Origin: Bos javanicus
Taxonomy: Eukaryota > Chordata > Mammalia > Artiodactyla > Bovidae
Reading direction: 5' to 3'
Length of the DNA: 64,000 nucleotides
Assembly: GCF_032452875.1 (NCBI RefSeq)
Contig: NW_026893682.1
Coordinates: forward strand, 186,001 to 250,000
The translations under genes were made by a program, and so were the position numbers. Below, piece by piece: positions 11,673 through 25,100 of this stretch. Numbering within the stretch: position 1 is the stretch's first letter; every line of letters begins with the position of its first letter. A model generated the notes under the pieces. It saw only the letters and a list, made by a program, of their open reading frames with translations, did no database searches and was not told the DNA's origin.

Positions 11673-14316
11673 GATCAGTGTATGATAGCAAACATGATCA
11701 GCGCATGATCAGTCACATGATCAGTGCATGATAAGCCACGTGATCAGTGCATGATCAGTCATGTGATCAGTGCATGATCAGTCACGTGATCAGTGCATGG
11801 TAGCCACGTGATCAGTGCATGATCAGCCACGTGATCAGTGCATGATAGCCACGTGATCAGTGCATGATCAGTCACGTGATCAGTGCATGATCAGTCACGT
11901 GATCAGTGCATGATCAGTCACGTGATCAGTGCATGATAGCTACGTGATCAGTGCATGATCAGCCACGTGATCAGTGCATGATAGCCACGTGATCAGTGCA
12001 TGATCAGTCACGTGATCAGTGCATGATCAGCCACGTGATCAGTGCATGATCAGTCACGTGATCAGTGCATGATCAGCCACGTGATCAGTGCATGATCAGC
12101 CACGTGATCAGTGCATGATAGCCACGTGATCAGTGCATGATCAGTCACGTGATCAGTGCATGATCAGCCACGTGATCAGTGCATGATCAGCCACGTGATC
12201 AGTGCATGATCAGTCACGTGATCAGTGCATGATCAGCCACGTGATCAGTGCATGATCAGCCACGTGATCAGTGCATGATCAGTCACGTGATCAGTGCATG
12301 ATCAGTCACGTGATCAGTGCATGATAGCTACGTGATCAGTGCATGATCAGCCACGTGATCAGTGCATGATAGCCACGTGATCAGTGCATGATCAGCCACG
12401 TGATCAGTGCATGATCAGTCACGTGATCAGTGCATGATCAGCCACGTGATCAGTGCATGATAGCCACGTGATCAGTGCATGATCAGCCACGTGATCAGTG
12501 CATGATCAGCCACGTGATCAGTGCATGATCAGTCACGTGATCAGTGTGATCAGCCACGTGATCAGTGCATGATCAGCCACGTGATCAGTGCATGATCAGT
12601 CACGTGATCATGTGTGATCAGCCACGTGATCAGTGCATGATGAGCCACGTGATCAGTGCATGATCAATTACGTGATCAGTGCATGATCAGTCACGTGACC
12701 AGTACATGGTTGCTACGTGATCGTTGCATGATCAGCCACGTGAGCAGTGCATGATAGCCACGTGATCAGTGCATGATCAGTCACGTGATCAGTGCATGAT
12801 CAGTCACGTGAACAGTGCATGATCATTTACGTGATCAGTGCATGATCAGTCACGTGACCAGTATATGGTTGCTACGTGATCATTGCATGACAGCCACGTG
12901 AGCAGTGCATGATAGCCACGTGATGTGTGCATGAGTTACGTGAGCAGTGTATGATCAGCCACGTGATCAGTGCATGAGTGCCACGTGATCAGTGCATGAT
13001 ATGTCACGTGACAGGTGTGATCAGCCACGTGATCAGTGCATGTTCAGCCACGTGATCAGTGCATGATAGCCACGTGATCAGTGCATGATCAGTTACGTGA
13101 TCAGTGTATGATCAGCCACGTGATCAGTGCATGATCAGACACGTGATCAGTGTATGATCAGCCACGTGATCAGTGCATGATATCCACGTGATCAGTGCAT
13201 GATCAGCCACGTGATCAGTGCATGATCAGTCACGTGATCAGTGCATGATCAGCCACGTGATCAGTGCATGATAGTCACGTGATCAGTGCATGATCATCCA
13301 CGTGATCAGTGCATGATCAGTCATGTGATCAGTGCATGATATAGACGTGATCAGTGCATGATCAGTCACGTGATCAGTGCATGATAGCCACGTGATCAGT
13401 GCATGATAGCCACGTGATCAGTGCATGATCAGTCACGTGATCAGTGCATGATCAGTCACGTGACCAGTACATGATAGCTACGTGATCAGTGCATGATCAG
13501 CCACGTGATCAGTGCATGATCAGCCACGTGATCAGTGCATGATCAGTCACATGATCAGCCACGTGATCAGTGCATGATCAGTCACGTGATCAGTGCATGA
13601 TCAGTCACGTGATCAGTGCATGATCAGCCACGTGATCAGTGCATGATCAGTCACGTGATCAGTGCATGATAGCTACGTGATCAGTGCATGATCAGCCACG
13701 TGATCAGTGCATGATATCCACGTGATCAGTGCATGATCAGCCACGTGATCAGTGCATGATAGCCACGTGATCAGTGCATGATCAGTCACGTGATCATGTG
13801 TGATCAGCCACGTGATCAGTGCATGATGAGCCACGTGATCAGTGCATGATCAATTACGTGATCAGTGCATGATCAGTCACGTGACCAGTACATGGTTGCT
13901 ACGTGATCATTGCATGATCAGCCACGTGAGCAGTGCATGATAGCCACGTGATCAGTGCATGATCAGTCACGTGATCAGTGCATGATCAGTCACGTGAACA
14001 GTGCATGATCATTTACGTGATCAGTGCATGATCAGTCACGTGACCAGTATATGGTAGCTACGTGATCATTGCATGACAGCCACGTGAGCAGTGCATGATC
14101 AGCCACGTGATCAGTGCATGAGTGCCACGTGATCAGTGCATGATAGTCACGTGACAGTGTGTGATCAGCCACGTGATCAGTGCATGATCAGCCACGTGAT
14201 CAGTGCATGATAGCCACGTGATCAGTGCATGATCAGTCACGTGATCAGTGCATGATCAGCCACGTGATCAGTGCATGATCAGCCACGTGAACAGTGCATG
14301 CTCAGTCACGTGATCA
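11673..14316. repeat. 22/23-bp array between cores 6 and 7 (2644 bp)
   Basis: S-type exit (GATAAGCCACG) and ordered B-D-A-C units to about 12540, then a 1187-bp block from 12611 that starts again at 13797. ATATAGACGTG lies near 13340 and the 11-mer-less TCACATGATCAGCC near 13547. Units at 12900-13050 are unusually degenerate. No gene is present. Confidence 0.94.
12611..14316. repeat. 1187-bp tandem block, about 1.4 copies
   Basis: TGTGTGATCAG begins at 12611 and 13797 (1186 bp apart). Both copies share GATGAGCCACG, CAATTACGTG and TGGTTGCTACG in order. The first copy holds GATGTGTGCATGAGTTACG near 12923. The second lacks that stretch of about 44 bp and ends at core 7. Confidence 0.85.
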
Positions 14317-14562
14317 GGGCCTGCTGAGCTGCGTGATTACTGTCTGCTCATCTGCTTGACAATTGCCAGCTGAGCTGCATGATTCCTGCCTGTCATCTGC
14401 TTGACAATTGCCAGCTGTGCTGCGTAATTCCTGCCTGCTCAGCTGCTTGATTATTGCCAGCTGAGCAGCATGATTCCTCACAGCTGAGTTCCATGATTAT
14501 TGCCTGCTGACTGTTTGATTCGTGCCTACTCAGCTCTTTGTTTATTGCCTCCAGAGGCACAT
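14317..14562 (+). repeat. Core 7, L-g type (246 bp)
   Basis: L-g with GCTGCATGATT in place of GCTGCACGATT in the second sub-repeat (a CpG lost by C to T), a change shared with cores 12, 14, 24 and 28. Five PvuII sites. It opens the series 7-8-9, which is repeated as 28-29-30. Confidence 0.96.
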
Positions 14563-16084
14563 GATCAGTGTATGATAGCAAACATGATCAGCGCATGATC
14601 AGTCACATGATCAGCGCCATTAAGTCACGTGATCACTACATGATAGTCATGTGATCAGTCCATGCTCAGTCACGGTATCAGTGCATGATCAGCCACGTGA
14701 TCAGTGCATGATAGCCACATGATCAGTGCATGATCAGCCACGTGATCAGTGCATGAGCAGTGATCAGTGCATGATCAGTCACGTGATCAGTGCATGATCA
14801 GTCACGTGATCAGTGCATGATCAGCCACGTGATCAGTGCATGATCAGCCACGTGATCAGTGCATGATCAGTCACCTGATGGGTGTATGATCAGTCACGTG
14901 ACCAGTACATGGTAGCTACGTGATCATTGCATGATCAGCCACGTGATCAGTGCATGATAGCCACGTGATCAGTGCATGATCAGTCACGTGATCAGTGCAT
15001 GATCAGTCACGTGATCAGTGCATGATAGCCACGTGATCAGTGCATGATAGCCACGTGATCAGTGCATGATCAGTCACGTGATCAGTGCATGATCAGCCAC
15101 GTGATCAGTGCATGATAGCCACGTGATCAGTGCATGATCAGTCACGTGATCAGTGCATGATCAGTCACGTGATCAGTGCATGATCAGCCACGTGATCAGT
15201 GCATGATCAGCCACGTGATCAGTGCATGATCAGCCACGTGATCAGTGCATGATCAGTCACGTGATCATGCATGATCAGTCACGTGACCAGTACATGGTAG
15301 CTACGTGATCAGTGCATGATCAGCCACGTGATCAGTGCATGATAGCCACGTGATCAGTGCATGATCAGTCACGTGATCAGTGCATGATCAGTCACGTGAT
15401 CAGTGCATGATCAGCCACGTGATCAGTGCATGATCAGTCACGTGATCAGTGCATGATCAGCCACGTGATCAGTGCATGATAGCCACGTGATCAGTGCATG
15501 ATCAGTCACGTGATCAGTGCATGATCAGTCACGTGATCAGTGCATGATCAGCCACGTGATCAGTGCATGATCAGCCACGTGATCAGTGCATGATCAGCCA
15601 CGTGATCAGTGCATGATCAGTCACGTGATCAGTGCATGATCAGCCACGTGATCAGTGCATGATCAGCCACGTGATCAGTGCATGATCAGTTACGTGATCA
15701 GTGCATGATCAGTCACGTGATCAGTACATGGTAGCTACGTGATCATTGCATGATCAGCCACGTGATCAGTGCATGATAGCCACGTGATCAGTGCATGATC
15801 AGCCACGTGATCAGTGCATGATCAGTCACGTGATCAGTGCATGATCAGTCACGTGATCAGTGCATGATCAGCCACGTGATCAGTGCATGTCAGTCATGTA
15901 TCAGTGCATGATAGCCCGTGATCAGTGCATGATCAGTCCCGTGATCAGTGCATGATCAGCCACGTGATCAGTGCATGATAGCCACGTGATCAGTGCATGA
16001 TCAGTCACGTGATCAGTGCATGATCAGTCACGTGATCAGTGTATGATCAGCCACGTGAACAGTGCATGCTCAGTCACGTGATCA
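14563..16084. repeat. 22/23-bp array between cores 7 and 8 (1522 bp)
   Basis: L-type exit, then a rearranged spot near 14750-14770 (CATGAGCAGTGATCAG) where part of a unit is missing. A CACCTGATGGGTGTATG unit lies near 14873. The pre-S block with GTCAGTCATGTATC starts near 15890. Its counterpart 57393-58990 is 76 bp longer. Confidence 0.94.
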
Positions 16085-16326
16085 GGGCCTGCTGAGCTGC
16101 GTGATTACTGTCTGCTCATCTGCTTGACAATTGCCAGCTGAGCTGCACGATTCCTGCCTGTCATCTGCTTGACAATTGCCAGCTGTGCTGCGTAATTCCT
16201 GCCTGCTCATCTGCTTGATTATTGCCAGCTGAGCAGCATGATTTCTCAGAGCTGAGTTCCATGATTATTGCCTGCTGACTGATTCGTGCCTACTCAGCTC
16301 TTTGTTCATTGCCTCCAGAGGCACAT
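16085..16326 (+). repeat. Core 8, S type with lost PvuII sites (242 bp)
   Basis: S form, but CTCAGCTGC has become CTCATCTGC and CACAGCTGAG has become CAGAGCTGAG, leaving three PvuII sites. The exit reads GATACCAAACATG where most have GATAGCAAACATG. Core 16 shares all three changes, so cores 8 and 16 have a recent common ancestor. Confidence 0.96.
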
Positions 16327-17355
16327 GATCAGTGTATGATACCAAACATGATCAGCGCATGATCAGTCACATGATCAGTGCATGATAAGCCACGTGATCA
16401 GTGCATGATCAGTCATGTGATCAGTGCATGATCAGTCACGTGACCAGTACATGGTAGCTACGTGATCATTGCATGATCAGCCACGTGATCAGTGCATGAT
16501 AGCCACGTGATCAGTGCATGATCAGTCACGTGATCAGTGCATGATCAGTCACGTGATCAGTGCATGATCAGTCACGTGATCAGTGCATGATAGCCACGTG
16601 ATCAGTGCATGATCAGCCACGTGATCAGTGCATGATAGCCACGTGATCAGTGCATGATCAGTCACGTGATCAGTGCATGATCAGCCACGTGATCAGTGCA
16701 TGATCAGTCACGTGATCAGTGCATGATCAGCCACGTGATCAGTGCATGATCAGCCACGTGATCAGTGCATGATAGCCACGTGATCAGTGCATGATCAGTC
16801 ACGTGATCAGTGCATGATCAGCCACGTGATCAGTGCATGATCAGCCACGTGATCAGTGCATGATCAGCCACGTGATCAGTGCATGATAGCCACGTGATCA
16901 GTGCATGATCAGTCACGTGATCAGTGCATGATCAGTCACGTGATCAGTGCATGATCAGCCACGTGATCAGTGCATGATCAGTCACGTGATCAGTGCATGG
17001 TAGCTACGTGATCATTGCATGATCAGCCACGTGATCAGTGCATGATAGCCACGTGATCAGTGCATGATAGCCACGTGATCAGTGCATGATCAGTCACGTG
17101 ATCAGTGCATGATCAGTCACGTGATCAGTGCATGATCAGCCACGTGATCAGTGCATGATCAGCCACGTGATCAGTGCATGATCAGCCACGTGATCAGTGC
17201 ATGATAGCCACGTGATCAGTGCATGATCAGTCACGTGATCAGTGCATGATCAGCCACGTGATCAGTGCATGATAGCCACGTGATCAGTGCATGATCAGCC
17301 ACGTGATCAGTGCATGATCAGCCACGTGATCAGTGCATGCTCAGTCACGTGATCA
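16327..17355. repeat. 22/23-bp array between cores 8 and 9 (1029 bp)
   Basis: A member of the four-copy 1028-1029-bp set. D units lie near 16450 and 16998. The unit near 16585, a D in the counterpart arrays, is here a C. It ends GATCAGTGCATGCTC. Confidence 0.95.
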
Positions 17356-17601
17356 GGGCCTGCTGAGCTGCGTGATTACTGTCTGCTCATCTGCTTGACA
17401 ATTGCCAGCTGAGCTGCACGATTCCTGCCTGTCATCTGCTTGACAATTGCCAGCTGTGCTGCGTAATTCCTGCCTGCTCAGCTGCTTGATTATTGCCAGC
17501 TGAGCAGCATGATTCCTCACACCTGAGTTCCATGATTATTGCCTGCTGACTGTTTGATTCGTGCCTACTCAGCTCTTTGTTTATTGCCTCCAGAGGCACA
17601 T
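17356..17601 (+). repeat. Core 9, L-c type (246 bp)
   Basis: L-c (CACACCTGAG, four PvuII sites) with the 26-bp exit deletion (AACATCAGCGCC), as in cores 3, 19, 23, 27 and 30. It follows an S core at 1271 bp. Confidence 0.96.
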
Positions 17602-20600
17602 GATCAGTGTATGATAGCAAACATCAGCGCCATTAAGTCACGTGATCACTACATGATAGTCATGTGATCAGTCCATGCTCAGTCACGTATCAGTGCATGA
17701 TCAGCCACGTGATCAGTGCATGATCTGTCACATGATCAGTGTATGATCATCCACGTGATCAGTGCATGATAGCCACGTGATCAGTGCATGATCAGTCACG
17801 TGATCAGTGCATGATCAGTCACGTGATCAGTGCATGATAGCCACGTGATCAGTGCATGATCAGCCACGTGATCAGTGCATGATAGCCACGTGATCAGTGC
17901 ATGATCAGTCACGTGATCAGTGCATGATCAGTCACGTGATCAGTGCATGATCAGCCACGTGATCAGTGCATGATCAGTCACGTGATCAGTGCATGATCAG
18001 CCACGTGATCAGTGCATGATAGCCACGTGATCAGTGCATGATCAGTCACGTGATCAGTGCATGATAGCCACGTGATCAGTGCATGATCAGCCACGTGATC
18101 AGTGCATGATAGCCACGTGATCAGTGCATGATCAGTCACGTGATCAGTGCATGATCAGCCACGTGATCAGTGCATGATAGCCACGTGATCAGTGCATGAT
18201 CAGCCACGTGATCAGTGCATGATCAGCCACGTGATCAGTGCATGATCAGTCACGTGATCAGTGTGATCAGCCACGTGATCAGTGCATGATCAGCCACGTG
18301 ATCAGTGCATGATCAGTCACGTGATCAGTGCATGATCAGTCACGTGATCAGTGCATGATCAGTCACGTGATCAGTGCATGATCATTACGTGATCAGTGCA
18401 TGATCAGTCACGTGATCAGTGCATGATAGCCACGTGATCAGTGCATGATCAGCCACGTGATCAGTGCATGATCAGCCACGTGATCAGTGCATGAGTGCCA
18501 CGTGATCAGTGCATGATAGTCACGTGATCAGTGTGTGATCAGCCACGTGATCAGTGCATGATCAGTCACGTGATCAGTGCATGATCAGCCACGTGATCAG
18601 TGCATGATCAGCCACGTGATCAGTGCATGATCAGCCACGTGATCAGTGCATGATCAGTCACATGATCAGCCACGTGATCAGTGCATGATCAGTCACGTGA
18701 TCAGTGCATGATCAGTCACGTGATCAGTGCATGATCAGCCACGTGATCAGTGCATGATCAGTCACGTGATCAGTGCATGGTAGCTACGTGATCAGTGCAT
18801 GACAGCCACGTGATCAGTGCATGATAGCCACGTGATCAGTGCATGATCAGCCACGTGATCAGTGCATGATCAGCCACGTGATCAGTGCATGATCAGTCAC
18901 GTGATCATGTGTGATCAGCCACGTGATCAGTGCATGATCAGCCACGTGATCAGTGCATGATCAGCCACGTGATCAGTGCATGATCAGTCACGTGATCAGT
19001 GCATGATCAGTCACGTGATCAGTGCATGATCAGTCACGTGATCAGTGCATGATAGCTGCGTGATCATGCATGATCAGCCACGTGATCAGTGCATGATAGC
19101 CACGTGATCAGTGCATGATCAGTCACGTGATCAGTGCATGATCAGTCACGTGATCAGTGCATGATCAGCCACGTGATCAGTGCATGATCAGTCACGTGAT
19201 CAGTGCATGATCAGCCACGTGATCAGTGCATGATAGCCACGTGATCAGTGCATGATCAGTCACGTGATCAGTGCATGATCAGTCACGTGATCAGTGCATG
19301 ATCAGCCACGTGATCAGTGCATGATCAGCCACGTGATCAGTGCATGATCAGTCACGTGATCAGTGCATGATCAGTCACGTGATCAGTGCATGATAGCTAC
19401 GTGATCAGTGCATGATCAGCCACGTGATCAGTGCATGATCAGCCACGTGATCAGTGCATGATCAGTCACGTGATCAGTGCATGATCAGCCACGTGATCAG
19501 TGCATGATAGCCACGTGATCAGTGCATGATCAGTCACGTGATCAGTGCATGATCAGTCACGTGATCAGTGCATGATCAGCCACGTGATCAGTGCATGATC
19601 AGCCACGTGATCAGTGCATGATCAGTTACGTGATCAGTGCATGATCAGTCACGTGATCAGTGCATGGTAGCTACGTGATCAGTGCATGATCAGCCACGTG
19701 ATCAGTGCATGATAGCCACGTGATCAGTGCATGATCAGCCACGTGATCAGTGCATGATCAGCCACGTGATCAGTGCATGATAGCCACGTGATCAGTGCAT
19801 GATCAGTCACGTGATCATGTGTGATCAGCCACGTGATCAGTGCATGATGAGCCACGTGATCAGTGCATGATCAATTACGTGATCAGTGCATGATCAGTCA
19901 CGTGATCAGTGCATGGTTGCTACGTGATCAGTGCATGATCAGCCACGTGATCAGTGCATGATAGCCACGTGATCAGTGCATGATCAGTCACGTGATCAGT
20001 GCATGATCAGTCACGTGATCAGTGCATGATCATTTACGTGATCAGTGCATGATCAGTCACGTGACCAGTATATGGTAGCTACGTGATCATTGCATGACAG
20101 CCACGTGATCAGTGCATGATAGCCACGTGATCAGTGCATGAGTTACGTGATCAGTGTATGATCAGCCACGTGATCAGTGCATGAGTGCCACGTGATCAGT
20201 GCATGATATGTCACGTGACAGTGTGTGATCAGCCACGTGATCAGTGCATGATCAGCCACGTGATCAGTGCATGATAGCCACGTGATCAGTGCATGATCAG
20301 TTACGTGATCAGTGTATGATCAGCCACGTGATCAGTGCATGATCAGACACGTGATCAGTGCATGATCAGCCACGTGATCAGTGCATGATATCCACGTGAT
20401 CAGTGCATGATCAGCCACGTGATCAGTGCATGATCAGTCACGTGATCAGTGCATGATCAGCCACGTGATCAGTGCATGATAGTCACGTGATCAGTGCATG
20501 ATCATCCACGTGATCAGTGCATGATCAGTCATGTGATCAGTGCATGATATAGACGTGATCAGTGCATGATCAGTCACGTGATCAGTGCATGATAGCCACG

Positions 20601-21524
20601 TGATCAGTGCATGATAGCCACGTGATCAGTGCATGATCAGTCACGTGATCAGTGCATGATCATTCACGTGACCAGTACATGATAGCTACGTGATCAGTGC
20701 ATGATCAGCCACGTGATCAGTGCATGATCAGCCACGTGATCAGTGCATGATCAGTCACATGATCAGCCACGTGATCAGTGCATGATCAGTCACGTGATCA
20801 GTGCATGATCAGTCACGTGATCAGTGCATGATCAGCCACGTGATCAGTGCATGATCAGTCACGTGATCAGTGCATGATAGCTACGTGATCAGTGCATGAT
20901 CAGCCACGTGATCAGTGCATGATATCCACGTGATCAGTGCATGATCAGCCACGTGATCAGTGCATGATAGCCACGTGATCAGTGCATGATCAGTCACGTG
21001 ATCATGTGTGATCAGCCACGTGATCAGTGCATGATGAGCCACGTGATCAGTGCATGATCAATTACGTGATCAGTGCATGATCAGTCACGTGACCAGTACA
21101 TGGTTGCTACGTGATCATTGCATGATCAGCCACGTGAGCAGTGCATGATAGCCACGTGATCAGTGCATGATCAGTCACGTGATCAGTGCATGATCAGTCA
21201 CGTGATCAGTGCATGATCATTTACGTGATCAGTGCATGATCAGTCACGTGACCAGTGCATGGTAGCTACGTGATCAGTGCATGACAGCCACGTGATCAGT
21301 GCATGATCAGCCACGTGATCAGTGCATGATGCCACGTGATCAGTGCATGATAGTCACGTGACAGTGTATGATCAGCCACGTGATCAGTGCATGATCAGCC
21401 ACGTGATCAGTGCATGATCAGCCACGTGATCAGTGCATGATCAGTCACGTGATCAGTGCATGATCAGCCACGTGATCAGTGCATGATCAGCCACGTGAAC
21501 AGTGCATGCTCAGTCACGTGATCA
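17602..21524. repeat. 22/23-bp array between cores 9 and 10 (3923 bp, the longest)
   Basis: L-type exit with GATCTGTCACATG near 17721, then C-rich phrases to 18180. The 11-mer-less TCACATGATCAGCC occurs near 18658 and 20756, and ATATAGACGTG near 20546. The 1187-bp block is at 19818 and 21005. CATGTGTGATCAG also occurs near 18906. The longest core-free stretch in the window; no gene is present. Confidence 0.94.
19818..21524. repeat. 1187-bp tandem block, about 1.4 copies
   Basis: TGTGTGATCAG starts at 19818 and 21005. GATGAGCCACG and CAATTACGTG follow each. ATATAGACGTG occurs only in the first copy because the second is cut short by core 10 after 520 bp. Confidence 0.85.
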
Positions 21525-21770
21525 GGGCCTGCTGAGCTGCGTGATTACTGTCTGCTCATCTGCTTGACAATTGCCAGCTGAGCTGCACGATTCCTGCCTG
21601 TCATCTGCTTGACAATTGCCAGCTGTGCTGCGTAATTCCTGCCTGCTCAGCTGCTTGATTATTGCCAGCTGAGCAGCATGATTCCTCACAGCTGAGTTCC
21701 ATGATTATTGCCTGCTGACTGTTTGATTCGTGCCTACTCAGCTCTTTGTTTATTGCCTCCAGAGGCACAT
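21525..21770 (+). repeat. Core 10, L-g type (246 bp)
   Basis: L-g with five PvuII sites, GCTGCACGATT and GCTGCGTAATT intact. Preceded by the 520-bp TGTGTGATCAG block and followed by the full-length L exit. Confidence 0.96.
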
Positions 21771-24262
21771 GATCAGTGTATGATAGCAAACATGATCAGC
21801 GCATGATCAGTCACATGATCAGCGCCATTAAGTCACGTGATCACTACATGATAGTCATGTGATCAGTCCATGCTCAGTCACGGTATCAGTGCATGATCAG
21901 CCACGTGATCAGTGCATGATCAGCCACGTGATCAGTGCATGATCAGCCACGTGATCAGTGCATGATCAGTCACGTGATCAGTGCATGATAGCTACGTGAT
22001 CAGTGCATGATCAGTCACGTGATCAGTGCATGATCAGTCACGTGATCAGTGCATGATCAGCCACGTGATCAGTGCATGATAGCCACGTGATCAGTGCATG
22101 ATCAGTCACGTGATCAGTGCATGATCAGTCACGTGACCAGTACATGGTAGCTACGTGATCATTGCATGATCAGCCACGTGATCAGTGCATGATAGCCACG
22201 TGATCAGTGCATGATCAGTCACGTGATCAGTGCATGATCAGTCACGTGATCAGTGCATGATAGCCACGTGATCAGTGCATGATAGCCACGTGATCAGTGC
22301 ATGATCAGTCACGTGATCAGTGCATGATCAGTCACGTGATCAGTGCATGATCAGCCACGTGATCAGTGCATGATCAGCCACGTGATCAGTGCATGATCAG
22401 TCACGTGATCAGTGCATGATCAGTCACGTGATCAGTGCATGATCAGTCACGTGATCAGTGCATGATCAGCCACGTGATCAGTGCATGATCAGTCACGTGA
22501 TCAGTGCATGATCAGCCACGTGATCAGTGCATGATCAGTCACGTGATCAGTGCATGATCAGCCACGTGATCAGTGCATGATCAGTCACGTGATCAGTGCA
22601 TGATCAGTCACGTGATCAGTGCATGATCAGCCACGTGATCAGTGCATGATCAGCCACGTGATCAGTGCATGATCAGTCACGTGATCAGTGCATGATCAGT
22701 CACGTGATCAGTGCATGATCAGCCACGTGATCAGTGCATGATCAGCCACGTGATCAGTGCATGATCAGCCACGTGATCAGTGCATGATCAGTCACGTGAT
22801 CAGTGCATGATCAGTCACGTGATCAGTGCATGATCAGCCACGTGATCAGTGCATGATCAGCCACGTGATCAGTGCATGATCAGTCACGTGATCAGTGCAT
22901 GATCAGTCACGTGATCAGTGCATGATCAGTCACGTGATCAGTGCATGATCAGCCACGTGATCAGTGCATGATCAGCCACGTGATCAGTGCATGATCAGCC
23001 ACGTGATCAGTGCATGATCAGTCACGTGATCAGTGCATGATCAGTCACGTGATCAGTGCATGATCAGCCACGTGATCAGTGCATGATCAGCCACGTGATC
23101 AGTGCATGATAGCCACGTGATCAGTGCATGATCAGTCACGTGATCAGTGCATGATCAGTCACGTGATCAGTGCATGATCAGTCACGTGATCAGTGCATGA
23201 TCAGCCACGTGATCAGTGCATGATCAGTCACGTGATCAGTGCATGATCAGTCACGTGATCAGTGCATGATCAGTCACGTGATCAGTGCATGATCAGTCAC
23301 GTGATCAGTGCATGATAGCTACGTGATCAGTGCATGATCAGCCACGTGATCAGTGCATGATAGCCACGTGATCAGTGCATGATCAGTCACGTGATCAGTG
23401 CATGATCAGCCACGTGATCAGTGCATGATGCCACGTGATCAGTGCATGATAGTCACGTGATCAGTGCATGATCAGCCACGTGATCAGTGCATGATCAGCC
23501 ACGTGATCAGTGCATGATAGCCACGTGATCAGTGCATGATCAGTCACGTGATCAGTGCATGATCAGCCACGTGATCAGTGCATGATCAGTCACGTGATCA
23601 GTGCATGATCAGCCACGTGATCAGTGCATGATCAGTCACGTGATCAGTGCATGATCAGTCACGTGATCAGTGCATGATCAGCCACGTGATCAGTGCATGA
23701 TCAGCCACGTGATCAGTGCATGATCAGCCACGTGATCAGTGCATGATCAGCCACGTGATCAGTGCATGATCAGTCACGTGATCAGTGCATGATCAGTCAC
23801 GTGAACAGTGCATGATCATTTACGTGATCTGTGCATGATCAGTCACGTGACCAGTATATGGTAGCTACGTGATCATGCCATGATCAGCCACGTGAGCAGT
23901 GCATGATAGCCACGTGATGTGTGCATGATGAGTTACGTGAGCAGAGTATGATCAGCCACGTGATCAGTGCATGAGTGCCACGTGATCAGTGCATGATATG
24001 TCACGTGACAGGTGTGTGATCAGCCACGTGAACAGTGCATGTTCAGCCACGTGATCAGTGCATGATAGCCACGTGATCAGTGCATGATCAGTTACGTGAG
24101 CAGTGTATGATCAGCCACGTGATCAGTGCATGGTCAGACACGTGAACAGTGTATGATCAGCCACGTGATCAGTGCATGATATCCAAGTGATCAGTGCATG
24201 ATCAATCACGTGATCAGTGTATGATCAGCCACGTGAACAGTGCATGCTCAGTCACGTGATCT
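21771..24262. repeat. 22/23-bp array between cores 10 and 11 (2492 bp)
   Basis: L-type exit and B-D-A-C phrases to about 22290, then a run of about 815 bp (22291-23106) built only of 23-bp A and B units. After about 23800 the units become very degenerate in a 459-bp block that leads into core 11. No gene is present. Confidence 0.94.
23804..24262. repeat. Degenerate 459-bp pre-core block, copy 1
   Basis: It starts AACAGTGCATGATCATTTAC and includes GATCTGTGCATG, a TATGGTAGC unit, GATGTGTGCATGATGAG, GAGCAGAGTATG, GTCACGTGACAGGTG, CATGGTCAGACACG and GATATCCAAGTG. It ends at the GATCTGGGCC form of the core edge. Copies of exactly 459 bp lie at 37231 and 45100, with shorter ones at 27243 and 31832. 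Confidence 0.9.
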
Positions 24263-24508
24263 GGGCCTGCTGAGCTGCGTGATTACTGTCTGCTCATCTG
24301 CTTGACAATTGCCAGCTGAGCTGCACGATTCCTGCCTGTCATCTGCTTGACAATTGCCAGCTGTGCTGCGTAATTCCTGCCTGCTCAGCTGCTTGATTAT
24401 TGCCAGCTGAGCAGCATGATTCCTCACACCTGAGTTCCATGATTATTGCCTGCTGACTGTTTGATTCGTGCCTACTCAGCTCTTTGTTTATTGCCTCCAG
24501 AGGCACAT
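24263..24508 (+). repeat. Core 11, L-c type (246 bp)
   Basis: L-c with four PvuII sites, entered through GATCTGGGCC instead of GATCAGGGCC. Its exit keeps the 26 bp missing from cores 3 and 9, with GATCAGTGCATG where others have GATCAGCGCATG. Confidence 0.96.
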
Positions 24509-25100
24509 GATCAGTGTATGATAGCAAACATGATCAGTGCATGATCAGTCACATGATCAGCGCCATTAAGTCACGTGATCACTACATGATAGTCATGTGA
24601 TCAGTCCATGCTCAGTCACGGTATCAGTGCATGATCAGCCACGTGATCAGTGCATGATCTGTCACATGATTAGTGTATGATCATCCACGTGATCAGTGCA
24701 TGGGCAGTCATGTGATCAGTGCATGATATAGACGTGATCAGTGCATGATCAGTCACGTGATCAGTGCATGATAGCCACGTGATCAGTGCATGATAGCCAC
24801 GTGATCAGTGCATGATCAGTCACCTGATGGGTGTATGATCATTCACGTGACCTGTACATGGTAGCTACATGATCATTGCATGATCAGCCACGTGATAGTG
24901 CATGATAGCCACGTGATCAGTGCATGATCAGTCACGTGATCAGTGCATGATCAGTCATGTGATCAGTGCATGGTAGCTGCGTGATCATGCATGATCAGCC
25001 ACGTGATCAGTGCATGATAGCCACGTGATCAGTGCATGATCAGTCACGTGATCAGTGTATGATCAGCCACGTGATCAGTGCATGCTCAGTCACGTGATCA
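24509..25100. repeat. Shortest 22/23-bp array, between cores 11 and 12 (592 bp)
   Basis: L-type exit, GATCTGTCACATGATTAG near 24658, GGGCAGTCATGTG, ATATAGACGTG near 24726, and CACCTGATGGGTGTATG with CACGTGACCTGTACATGG near 24840. The same series opens arrays 27936-28780 and 32515-34239. It ends GATCAGTGCATGCTC. Confidence 0.95.
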
